The translations under genes were made by a program, and so were the position numbers. A stretch of DNA of 10,467 nt from T3Sed10-241 sp036751905. Lineage in GTDB: Bacteria > Bacteroidota > Bacteroidia > Flavobacteriales_D > Cryomorphaceae. The notes under the pieces were generated by a model, which saw only the letters and a list, made by a program, of their open reading frames with translations, was not told the origin of the DNA and searched no databases. The stretch covers positions 1-10,467 of the forward strand of contig DAIOTP010000112.1 of NCBI GenBank assembly GCA_036751905.1, in the 5' to 3' direction. Positions 1 through 7,800 of this stretch are shown in pieces; within the stretch, counting starts at the first letter, position 1; the number at the start of each line of letters is the position of its first letter.

Positions 1-41
1 AACAGCCAAAAAAAAATAAATAATTCAAAGCGCAATTGTTT

Positions 42-152
42 TCATGTTCTTTTACCATTTAGTCCATAAGTTCCCCTCGGCTCCGCCGCCATCCTAACCT
101 CTTCCACACCCCCCACCTTCACCTGTCCATTCATCAGCATAGGAAAGAGCCA
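42..152 (-). pseudogene. Broken 3' end of a second hsdS gene (tail remnant)
   Basis: On the minus strand, from a Trp codon at 152-150 to the TGA at 44-42, the frame encodes WLFPMLMNGQVKVGGVEEVR followed by MAAEPRGTYG and a few more residues. This matches the last ~40 residues of the complete HsdS in this window (WLLPMLMNGQVKVG, then VRMAAEPRETYG), with five residues missing in the middle. Similarity stops abruptly upstream of the Trp codon, 17 bases beyond the TAG of the nuclease gene, so neither target-recognition domain nor most of the C-terminal coiled-coil is present. A longer open frame runs back to 245, but that part only overlaps the nuclease gene in another frame and is not hsdS-like. 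It is most likely a non-functional remnant of a deleted hsdS or one end of a recombination event. Its presence is directly visible; its origin is inference. Confidence 0.75.
63..152 (-). repeat. Direct repeat copy A (hsdS 3' end), 90 bases
   Basis: This pairs with 1987-2091 in the same orientation. Aligned by eye, the outer block (64-95 against 1988-2019) has 3 mismatches in 32 bases, and the inner block ending at 152 and 2091 has about 2 mismatches in 40. A 15-base gap and a diverged C-rich stretch separate the blocks. The two copies bracket the HNH and PD-(D/E)XK nuclease genes. Confidence 0.85.
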
Positions 153-168
153 TTTGGATGGAAGCGAT

Positions 169-1296
169 CTAAACCTCATTGAATGGCGTATTTGGTTTAG
201 ATAAAATCGCGAGCATTTCTTTTCGGGCATCACCAAGAGGGCCATTTAGAATGTCACATACCTTTTGTGAAAGCTGGCCAAACGAATCTGGATTGATTTC
301 TATTGTAGAAATAAGGTAATGTCTGTAGAAAGAGTTCCCTTGGCTCAGTTCGTTAATGCCTTTGGAATGAGCGTATTTCTGCTGTATCCCTTTTAGCTCT
401 TTTTCACGTTTTACAGCAGCACTTCCCAGTTCTAAAATGACCGATACTCTCCCACCTGTTGTTAAAATTTTTTGCGGAAGGACGGTGAAATAAATTGGTG
501 ATTTTCTGTCTGGAGAATTTATATGTTTCCATTCGTCATTGCTCCCGAACATCTTGAGATCACAAGCTATTGCCGCCTTTTCCAATTGTTGGATGACAAA
601 CTGAAATGCAGATTGCTTGGTTTTGATGGCCTTTTCAATCTTGTCAGCATGTTTTAAGTAGAAGCTCAATTCAGGTGTCATTTCGTTTGTCGTTGAGAGG
701 TGGTTCATGTTATTTATGAAGTCTTTGAAATAGATAAAGTCTTTGATAGGCAAATCATGCGGCAAGCCCATTGCCACCGTCGCATTCAGCCATTCTGTAT
801 GGGTGATGTTGACGAAATGGTCATGCCTTATGGAAGAAACAGGCATTCTTTCCAGACTGAGAACCACTCCTGCCTTTCGGTTAGGTGGATAGTCGTAATG
901 ATTCCAATAAGAATGAAGGGGATTGCCGAGTTTATGGAATATTTTGGCTTCAATAATTACAACACTCCTGCCCGCATTATTCTGCAGTACCAAGTCAATC
1001 CTATGCTTGGAAGATGTGGCCACTTCATATTCCACCTTGAACTGATCCATGTCGAGTTCTTTTTGCTCAACAGTTTTGGACGTTCGGTTTTTAAACTCCT
1101 GTTCGATCAAATTCAATAGTGCAGTTGAGAGTAGAGCGCTAATCTGTGGCGATCTTTTGGCATCCAGGAAATGTGCATATACCCGGCAGATGGCTGTCTC
1201 GCGTGTGCTCTGTCCACTGATATCCAAAAACCCTAATTCGCGTGGCGGCGATTCCGGAATATCTAGGACAACCAAATCTCTGAGTTCATCTGTCAT
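169..1296 (-). CDS. PD-(D/E)XK superfamily nuclease, probable defence-associated
   Basis: This is a 375-aa soluble protein with no signal peptide or membrane segment. Residues about 85-135 have the layout of a PD-(D/E)XK nuclease core: strand YEVATSSKHRID with D101, then hydrophobic strand SVVIIEAKI giving E116-A-K118, then a helix with HSYWNHY (128-134). RIDxxL...IIEAK followed by a tyrosine-containing helix is typical of the PDDEXK_4-like group, whose members are often stand-alone accessory nucleases near defence genes; that family call is from memory. The C-terminal half (about 200-375), rich in charged helices, I do not recognise. An in-frame stop lies two codons upstream of ATG 1296, so this is the earliest possible start. 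It follows the HNH gene by 59 bases, probably in the same transcript, and its stop is 16 bases before the hsdS remnant. It is A+T-rich (20 G+C of 60 at 481-540), unlike hsdR/hsdM. Its substrate and partners are unknown. Confidence 0.8.
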   Translation of the reverse strand: MTDELRDLVVLDIPESPPRELGFLDISGQSTRETAICRVYAHFLDAKRSPQISALLSTALLNLIEQEFKNRTSKTVEQKELDMDQFKVEYEVATSSKHRIDLVLQNNAGRSVVIIEAKIFHKLGNPLHSYWNHYDYPPNRKAGVVLSLERMPVSSIRHDHFVNITHTEWLNATVAMGLPHDLPIKDFIYFKDFINNMNHLSTTNEMTPELSFYLKHADKIEKAIKTKQSAFQFVIQQLEKAAIACDLKMFGSNDEWKHINSPDRKSPIYFTVLPQKILTTGGRVSVILELGSAAVKREKELKGIQQKYAHSKGINELSQGNSFYRHYLISTIEINPDSFGQLSQKVCDILNGPLGDARKEMLAILSKPNTPFNEV

Positions 1297-1355
1297 TGCT
1301 TATTTTCAATTGAATGAATTAATGGCTGATAAATATCTGCCGTTTATACACTTCT

Positions 1356-1772
1356 TCATTTTGCATACTGCATTAACTCCTTGATTTTATTCTTCAGGTA
1401 CATGATGTTTCCTAGTATTTCATTGGTGAGTTCATCCGAAATATGCTCTTTCAACTTCTCATGGAGCTCGTGGAGCTGAATTTTCATAGTATTAATCACT
1501 TCAGGCTCTTGTTGCCTTATGATGAAGTGCTCATACTTGCGCACGGGATCAATGATCTGTGTATGCTCCAAATCATGACACATCTCACAAAGAGTGACCA
1601 TTAGATGATCCTCGTACTCCCAAGGATCACGTCCTTTGAAATACTTTACATGATGCACATGCAGGGTGCGCTCCTCACTTCCACACCTCGTACAACCCCA
1701 ATTATCCCGCTCGAATATTCGGAGCCTTTTCTTTTGCCATTTAGGACTGAGAAGTTTTTCCTGATACTTCAC
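1356..1772 (-). CDS. HNH endonuclease family protein
   Basis: This 138-aa protein has an N-terminal HNH (beta-beta-alpha metal) domain. The sequence shows the lead-in SPKWQKKRLRIFERDNW (9-25), a zinc-binding pair C27-x2-C30, the catalytic-strand HVHH (38-41), a GRDPWEYED segment (47-55) and a second pair C62-x2-C65 followed by H66. HH...CxxCH with two CxxC pairs is the usual zinc-knuckle HNH arrangement; the middle position of the H-N-H triad is occupied by D55 or H56. Residues about 90-138 are predicted helical, possibly a coiled coil. The start is GTG at 1772; no ATG is in frame before the upstream stop at 1815-1817, and the conserved lead-in begins a few residues later, so the start fits. 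It lies 197 bases downstream of hsdS in the same direction. Family members cut DNA and some serve R-M or phage functions; the role here, probably an accessory nuclease, is inference. Confidence 0.88.
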   Translation of the reverse strand: MKYQEKLLSPKWQKKRLRIFERDNWGCTRCGSEERTLHVHHVKYFKGRDPWEYEDHLMVTLCEMCHDLEHTQIIDPVRKYEHFIIRQQEPEVINTMKIQLHELHEKLKEHISDELTNEILGNIMYLKNKIKELMQYAK

Positions 1773-1923
1773 TAAATCTTTGAATATGATGATGACAGTC
1801 TGTAAATATAGTATTTAACTCTTCAAATCTCTTCTTAACCCCCTTATCATCCCTAATTCTCTTAAGGGCCGATTCGAGTAAGAATAATCCATTGTCAAAG
1901 AAAATAATACTGCATACCTTCAC
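1741..1923 (-). CDS. Possible small protein upstream of the HNH gene (doubtful)
   Basis: This 60-codon frame (GTG at 1923) encodes an amphipathic, probably helical peptide containing LFLLESALKRIRDDKGVKKR. I recognise no family. It overlaps the start of the HNH gene by 32 bases in another frame. The same frame is open without interruption back to the hsdS TGA at 1971-1969, giving 75 sense codons after that stop, with no ATG. Codon choice looks protein-like, so it may be a real small gene, a 5'-truncated gene fragment left by the rearrangement that duplicated the hsdS tail, or chance. There is no convincing ribosome binding site. Confidence 0.3.
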   Translation of the reverse strand: MKVCSIIFFDNGLFLLESALKRIRDDKGVKKRFEELNTIFTDCHHHIQRFSEVSGKTSQS

Positions 1924-1968
1924 CCTGAACCACTGAACTTCCCCATGGAACGTAGGTGGTGTTTTTTT

Positions 1969-3273
1969 TCACCCTCCCCTGCTTTTTCCATAAGTTTCTC
2001 TTGGCTCCGCCGCCATCCTCACCCCACCCACTTCACCATACCCCACATCACCCACCTTCACCTGCCCATTCATCAGCATAGGCAAGAGCCAGTCGCGGAG
2101 GGTGGCGAGTTCTTGGTTTTCTTTCTCGAGGACATCTTGTTTTTCAAACAGAGGCCTAACAGCACTTGTGAATTTTTCGATGAGTTCATTTGGCGGGGAG
2201 GCAATTTCTATGGTTTTCAGGGTTGCCATCGAGATTTCAGCAAAGGTTGATCCCGTGGCCTTCTTGATAATCGCAGGGAGGTACAGTTCTACCGTCATAA
2301 AGACATACTCGGTGGAAATTCCTTTCAATGGAATGAGCGATTTGAAATCTTGATTGGTGGTCACAGGGCCTCTTGCAATGGCCATGTATCCTACAGGAGC
2401 CCGAGAGGTGAGCAACACAGTTCCTTTAGGCATGATATTCAATGAAGCTGATCGTCTGCCCTCTTCAGTGACATCTTGCTCCCCATGGCTGATAAATCTT
2501 TTGCCTTTGTGCATGGATAAATCTTTTGGAGTAATCCATGCAATCCCTGAGCCGCCTTGGGTGAAGTTTTCCTTCTTGGTTGTTGACGGTGTGCTGCCTC
2601 CTACTATCTGACCAATATCAGAAAGTGAGCAGTTCGCCCACCCCTTCGGCACCTCCCTCTTCAACTCCTTATTCCACACCATCTTTCCGCCACTGCTTTT
2701 GTAGGGCTTGCCTTGCAGCTCGGGGCGGCCCATGGCCGCAGCCTGCGCCGCCGTGATCGGAAAGTCAAACTGCATAAACCAATAGTCGTAAATCAACTTC
2801 GCCATGGACTCCAATTCGGTGTTGATGCGGGTGTTGAGGTCGATTTTGGTGTCGATTTGAAACAGGAAATCAGCTATAGGCTTTTGAAATTCTCTATCAA
2901 TAAACGGGATATTGACCTCGTGGAGGTCATTTCTATTGATTCCCGGAACGGTGCTTTTGTCTGAGGTTTTAAAATGACCGAGACATTTCAGGAGATAGAA
3001 AACGTACTTTGGATAATTGCCAAAAAAATGCGTGGCATAAAGTGCTGTGTTATGGGGCCAATATTTTCCTTTGACATAGTACATTTCGCCAAGTGTGCCG
3101 TAGCGCCCAGTAACGATCCCTTCGCCCTCAGCTTTATATTCGTCATGAAAGCCCGAGTATCCACCAGAGGAAATTACCGGAAATTCGCCGGGGCGCCTGG
3201 CATAAGAGGGCAAGTCGTATCCTCTTTTGAAGTTAACGATATCTCCAAGTCTTTTGGATTTGGCGCTATACAT
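1969..3273 (-). CDS. hsdS: Type I restriction-modification specificity subunit HsdS
   Basis: HsdS sets the bipartite DNA target for both methylation and cleavage and bridges two HsdM subunits. The 434-aa product has the standard two-repeat layout. Target-recognition domain 1 (about 1-125) includes FKRGYDLP, VISSGGYSGFHDEY and GIVTGRYGTLGE. The central conserved helix (about 127-170) includes FLFQIDTKIDLNTRINTELE. Domain 2 (about 208-360) includes GGSTPST, IAWITPKDLS, SRAPVGYMAIA and TTNQDFKSLIP. The C-terminal conserved helix (about 372-403) includes EKENQELATLRDWLLPMLMN. A short tail contains MAAEPRETYG. Length is normal. It overlaps the end of hsdM by 8 bases, so it is co-transcribed and probably translationally coupled. 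The recognition domains are A+T-rich (21 of 60 G+C at 2881-2940) against 45 of 60 in the central linker at 2701-2760, consistent with domain exchange. The target sequence cannot be read from this. Confidence 0.97.
   Translation of the reverse strand: MYSAKSKRLGDIVNFKRGYDLPSYARRPGEFPVISSGGYSGFHDEYKAEGEGIVTGRYGTLGEMYYVKGKYWPHNTALYATHFFGNYPKYVFYLLKCLGHFKTSDKSTVPGINRNDLHEVNIPFIDREFQKPIADFLFQIDTKIDLNTRINTELESMAKLIYDYWFMQFDFPITAAQAAAMGRPELQGKPYKSSGGKMVWNKELKREVPKGWANCSLSDIGQIVGGSTPSTTKKENFTQGGSGIAWITPKDLSMHKGKRFISHGEQDVTEEGRRSASLNIMPKGTVLLTSRAPVGYMAIARGPVTTNQDFKSLIPLKGISTEYVFMTVELYLPAIIKKATGSTFAEISMATLKTIEIASPPNELIEKFTSAVRPLFEKQDVLEKENQELATLRDWLLPMLMNGQVKVGDVGYGEVGGVRMAAEPRETYGKSRGG
1987..2091 (-). 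repeat. Direct repeat copy B (3' end of intact hsdS), 105 bases
   Basis: This is the counterpart of 63-152. It encodes the end of the C-terminal conserved region (WLLPMLMNGQVKV) and the HsdS tail (VRMAAEPRETYG). It is 15 bases longer than copy A because of a five-residue insertion in the Gly/Val-rich linker. Similarity ends exactly at the Trp codon on one side and just outside the YG codons on the other. Confidence 0.85.
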
Positions 3274-4885
3274 TCACGAGGGAATTTAATTTTTCAGAAA
3301 TCTCGTCTTCGAGATCCTTCGACTTATTGAATAAATCAGTCAAATTATTTGAGTGCTGCCGGATCCTTTTTCTAAACTCCTCAGGTGATATATCCACATA
3401 CTCAATTTTCACCTCAAAATACTGCCCTGCGCTCAGGCTGTAATTCTTGGCGGCGATCTCCTCATAGCCCACCACCACACTAAAGTCTTCCCGGGCTTCT
3501 TTGTGGTTGAATGCGCTGATGATGCGGTCTTCTTCGGCGGTGCTGAGCAGGGTCTTTTGGTTTTTGCCGTCTTTCACCTTGGTGCCCAGGTTGGAGGCGT
3601 CCACCAGCACCACGTCACCTTTGTTGGCTTTGTCAATGAAGAGGATGCTCACATTGGTGCCCGTGGTGGCAAAGATGTTGCTGGGCATGCTCACCACCCC
3701 GGCCAGCCATTTATGCTCCACGAGCTTCTGCCGTATCTTTTTGTCGATGCCGCTCTGCGCGGTGATAAAGCCGGTGGGCACCACCACAGCCGCTTTTCCG
3801 GAAGGGGCCAGCCGGTGCATGATGTGCTGTATAAAGAGCAGGTATATGGCCATCTTGTCTTTGGCCTTCCCGGGCTCCTTGGGAATGCCGGCAAAGAAGC
3901 GCTCCTTGTTGTGCTTGCTGTCGAGGCTGTCGCGGTAATCGCTAAAGTCGAGCTTGAAGGGCGGATTGCTCACGATGTAGTCAAAGCCCTCATCGGGCCA
4001 GTCGCTGCCTTGGTAGGGCTCGGTGATGGTATTGCCCGCGATGATGTTGGGGATACTGTGCACCAGGTTGTTCAATATCAGGTTGAGCCGCAGCATGGTC
4101 GATGATTTTTGGCTGATGTCTTGGGCGTATATGCTGCAATGGTCTTCGCCTATCGCGTGGGCCAGGTTCATGAGCAGGGTGCCCGAGCCGGCGCTGGGGT
4201 CGTAGCAGGTTTTGCTCTCCACGCTTTCGTTTACCAGGCAGCGGGCCATGATTTTGGCCACGGCATGGGGGGTGTAGTACTCGGCGTACTTGCCGCCCCC
4301 GTCCTTGTTGTAATCCTTGATCAGGTACTCAAAGATGGTGGCGAAAAAGTCGAACTTTTCGTCAAAAAGGTGCTCAAAGCTGAAGTCGATCAGCTTGTTG
4401 ATAAGGGCCTTGCAAAACTCGTCGCGCTTGCTCTCGTCGTTGATGTACTGGCTTATGCGGTCAAAGAGTACAATCTTGGAGCCTCCGGCCGTTTGCACGG
4501 AAAATATGTCGGAATTCGCGGCTGCAATTTCTATCAGGGTATCGTCCACAAGCTTGTGAAAGTTGTCCTCATTCTGCCGGTGCCACAGGGCGCGCAGCAG
4601 TTGATGGGGTTGCATCAGGGCTGTATCGGCGCCGAGGTTCATCAGCAGCTTTTCGTAGGCATGGGCATCCATCCCGCTGAGGGCGTCTTGCAACTGCTCC
4701 ACCCCGGCCAGTTCGGGACGACTTTGCTTGAGCTCCCTTACAAACTTGTCGTTCATCAGCTTGTACTGAAACATCTGCACAATGATTTTGTACTCATTGC
4801 CATCGTTGCCCAGGCCATAGTTGGCGCACACGTTTTTGAGGCCGTCTATCAGTTCCTTGGTCTTGAGCTGTGTAGCTATATTCAT
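3266..4885 (-). CDS. hsdM: Type I restriction-modification DNA methyltransferase HsdM
   Basis: HsdM transfers a methyl group from S-adenosylmethionine to adenine N6 within the target chosen by HsdS, protecting host DNA. The 539-aa protein has an N-terminal helical HsdM_N-type domain (about 5-140) and an N6-methyltransferase domain (about 165-480). Visible motifs are YYTPHAVAKIMARCL (203-217), the AdoMet-binding motif I CYDPSAGSGTLL (227-238), the downstream acidic strand IYAQDIS (252-258), and the catalytic motif IV NPPF (307-310), the form of N6-adenine methylases. All catalytic residues appear intact. The C-terminal region after about 480 is helical and probably contacts HsdS. Its ATG overlaps the hsdR stop as ATGA, and its end overlaps the hsdS start, so the three genes form one tightly packed operon. 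The last ~50 codons become more A+T-rich towards hsdS. Confidence 0.98.
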   Translation of the reverse strand: MNIATQLKTKELIDGLKNVCANYGLGNDGNEYKIIVQMFQYKLMNDKFVRELKQSRPELAGVEQLQDALSGMDAHAYEKLLMNLGADTALMQPHQLLRALWHRQNEDNFHKLVDDTLIEIAAANSDIFSVQTAGGSKIVLFDRISQYINDESKRDEFCKALINKLIDFSFEHLFDEKFDFFATIFEYLIKDYNKDGGGKYAEYYTPHAVAKIMARCLVNESVESKTCYDPSAGSGTLLMNLAHAIGEDHCSIYAQDISQKSSTMLRLNLILNNLVHSIPNIIAGNTITEPYQGSDWPDEGFDYIVSNPPFKLDFSDYRDSLDSKHNKERFFAGIPKEPGKAKDKMAIYLLFIQHIMHRLAPSGKAAVVVPTGFITAQSGIDKKIRQKLVEHKWLAGVVSMPSNIFATTGTNVSILFIDKANKGDVVLVDASNLGTKVKDGKNQKTLLSTAEEDRIISAFNHKEAREDFSVVVGYEEIAAKNYSLSAGQYFEVKIEYVDISPEEFRKRIRQHSNNLTDLFNKSKDLEDEISEKLNSLVNV

Positions 4886-7800
4886 GCGGCTCTTCCGTTG
4901 TATTCGTTTAGGTATTCCCTCACCACCAGTTTGTTGATGTAGCGCGTTTCGTCGGCGCTGAGAGGTATTTTGTGTTTGGTTTCAAATTGTGCGATTACTT
5001 GCTGCATCAGCATGCGCTCCACAAATTTTTCGTTGCCGAGCATGCGCGCGTTTTTCAGTATTTGCGCATCGGCGGCCTGCTTGAGTCCGTTCAGGGCGGC
5101 GCAGAGCAATGATTCTATTTTGGTGGGTTCGCCCTTCTCCATCAGGCGCTTGTGTATGCGGGCGTACTTGGCGTCGTTGTCGTACTTGGCGCGCAGCAAT
5201 TGGTTTTTGCGTTCGTCTTCTTTCGCTTTCGCAAAAATGGCTTCGAGCGCGTCGATGTTGGCTTCCATCTCCTCCTTGCTCACCTCGTTGAGGTTTTTCT
5301 TCTTGAACAGCCTTTCAAGCTCCTCCTTGAGTGAAATAAATTCGGGCGAGCGGGGGTCGAAATTGGCGGCCATCATTTCCCGCGTTTTCCGCAAAATGTC
5401 TTTCAGCGCATCGGCCAGCACCATTTCTTCTTCCCGCACTTTCGTAAATGCAAAAAGCACATTCTCCAAAGCCACGTTGAGCAGGTTGGCGGTATCGGCC
5501 CCGCTTTCGAGGGCGTTTTTTTGGTTGATGAGGGCGAGGCGCGCATCGGCCACCCGCGAGAGTTGGGTCAGTTTCCTGAAATCGAGCTTTTCCAGCAGGT
5601 CGTAATTTCCGGAAAGGCGTATCAGGTTGTACAGTCCCTTGGCGGTGTTGAGGGCTTTCACAAGTTCGAGCATGGTGCTGCGCTCGCTGATTTCACTCAC
5701 CTGCCGGCTGAAGAGCTCGAGGTTTTCAGTGTTGAAATGGAAGAGGGCTGCTTCGATTCTGGCTATTTCGGCTTCGATTTCTTCGGGCTTGAGGAAGAGG
5801 TCGGAATAGTGCTGCAAGTCGTCGCCGAGCTCGGCCTGCAACTCGTCGAAATAAGCCTTGTTGGTTTTGTCGAATTCGCTCTCGATATCGGCAAAATCGA
5901 CCACGTAGCCGTAGCGGAACTCGCGGTAGGTGCGGTTTACCCGGGTGAGGGTTTGCAGCAGGTTGTGCGATTTCACCACGCGGCCCAGGTAGAGTTTCTT
6001 GAGCCGCCTCGCGTCAAATCCTGTGAGCAGCATGTTGTACACAAAGAGGATGTCAATCTTGCCTGCCTTGAAGTCGTCCACCCACTCCTTGCGCTCGCTT
6101 TTGAGGCCCACATCGTGCAGGATGAGGGCGGCCGTTTTCACCCGCCGTTCTTCGGCTTTTTCCCAGCCGTATATTTCCCTCGGGTCGGCTGCCATCAGCA
6201 AGGGCGGGGCCTCGTATTCGGCGTACTTTTCCTGAAAAAGCCCGTACATGGCCTTCGCCTGATCGGCCGAGTCGCACACCACCATGGCGCCAATCGTGTG
6301 GTCGTTGAAGCGCACGCGCGATTCCTCAAAATCCTTGACAATGTAATCGAGCATATCTTCCGCAAAGCGGGGGTGGGCATAGAGTTGCTTGCGGTCCACA
6401 TCGCCGCGCAGCACCTTGATGTCTTCGAGGGTTTTCTCCAGCGCCATCTTGTAGCTCGTCTCTATCTCTTCGCGGATCAGGCGCAAGGTGTAGCCGTCTT
6501 TGATCGAGGCATTGTAGTAGTACTTGTGGATGTAATTCCCAAAGAGACTTTTGGAGTTGTAATCATCGCCCAGCAGGGGCGTGCCGGTGAGCCCGATCTT
6601 GATGGCGTTTGGATCAGATTCGTGCAGGTTGGCCAGAAAGCTCCCTTGTGGGTTGTAGCTCCGGTGCACCTCGTCGAGAAAATACACGCGCTGCATGCCC
6701 AGGTTGTAATCTGTATTGCGGGTTACGTTGGGGTCGTCCTTGAATTTTTGGATGTTCACCACGGTGATCTCCCGCCGGCCGCTGTCGTTGTGCACCGCCA
6801 GGGTAGATTTGATCTCGGCGGCAAATTCGCTTTTGGAATTCACCTTGCGCACCTTCAGGCCCCGCGCTTCAAATTCGCCCGCCGCCTGTGTGAGCAGGTC
6901 GATGCGGTCCACGATAAAGTAGAATTTTGGCACAACGCCTTTCGCCTGAAAATAGTCGGTGAGGTATTGCACATTGTAATAGGCAAGCGCCGTTTTGCCG
7001 CTGCCCTGCGTGTGCCAGATGATGCCCTTGCGGATGCCTTCGTCCAGCCGGGCGGCGCTGGCCATCGTGGCAAACATTTGCGGATAGCGCATCACGTGTT
7101 TTTCCAATCCCTTCACCTCATGCACATAGGCGATGGCGTAGCGCAGCAGGAAGGCCAGTCGCGGCTTGCTAAACAGCGACGTGCATATCCGGTTGGTGGG
7201 CGCATCCACGTCCTTGTTGGTGGCAAACTCCGCCGACTGCTTGATGCTCATCAGGTTGTTGTCCTTCAGCACGGCGTTTTCCAGCTCCCCGTCCAGCACG
7301 GGCAGTGCAGGCGATTGGTAGGCTTCGTCCTCCTCGCGGAAATAGTTGAACTGCGGCTTTCCGTAGGAGGGTGTGGCGTAATAGGCCCCTTGCAGCGGTT
7401 CCACATCGCCGTCGTCGTATTCCATGTTGTTCGAAAAGACCATCACCTGCGTGAGGTTGATGAACTTTCGGAATTTCTTGTTTTGAAAGCGGCTGTAAAT
7501 CCGGTTCCTCTCGGCGATGATGCCCTCCCGGTTGTTGGGCTTTTTCACCTCGATAAAGGCCAGGGGCATCCCGTTGATGAGCAGGGTAATGTCGGGCCTG
7601 AAGCTCTCATCGTCCTTTTCGCAGGGCAGCTCCGTGACCACGTGAAAGCTGTTGTTGTCAAAGTTTTCAAAGTCGATGAGCCTGATGCCCGTCCGCAGGG
7701 TGAGTTTTTCAAAAAACTCCCGGCCCAGGTCTTCATTCTCCAGCATCAGCGCAAGGTCCCGGTAATACCTCCTGATGTCCTCCACCGCCACTTCTGGGTT

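Noticed and set aside
1..41. A/T-rich left edge as a terminator for the leftward operon
   Set aside because: The minus strand ends in a T run, but I find no convincing G+C-rich hairpin before it within the window.
153..245. Upstream half of the open frame that contains the hsdS remnant
   Set aside because: It overlaps the C-terminal end of the PD-(D/E)XK gene in another frame and has no similarity to HsdS; only the part from 152 down is homologous.
719..747. Short direct repeat AAGTCTTTGA (719-728 and 738-747)
   Set aside because: It is inside the nuclease gene and simply encodes the repeated peptide KDF in IKDFIYFKDF; two 10-base copies are not evidence of a repeat array.
1962..1969. Run of eight T (A on the coding strand) at the end of hsdS as a phase-variation tract
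   Set aside because: The run begins at the last base of the hsdS TGA and lies downstream of it, so slippage would not change the HsdS reading frame in any useful way.
3503..4942. Long plus-strand frames of 200 and 277 codons opposite hsdM
   Set aside because: They are antisense to an intact hsdM with all methyltransferase motifs and show no recognisable protein features.
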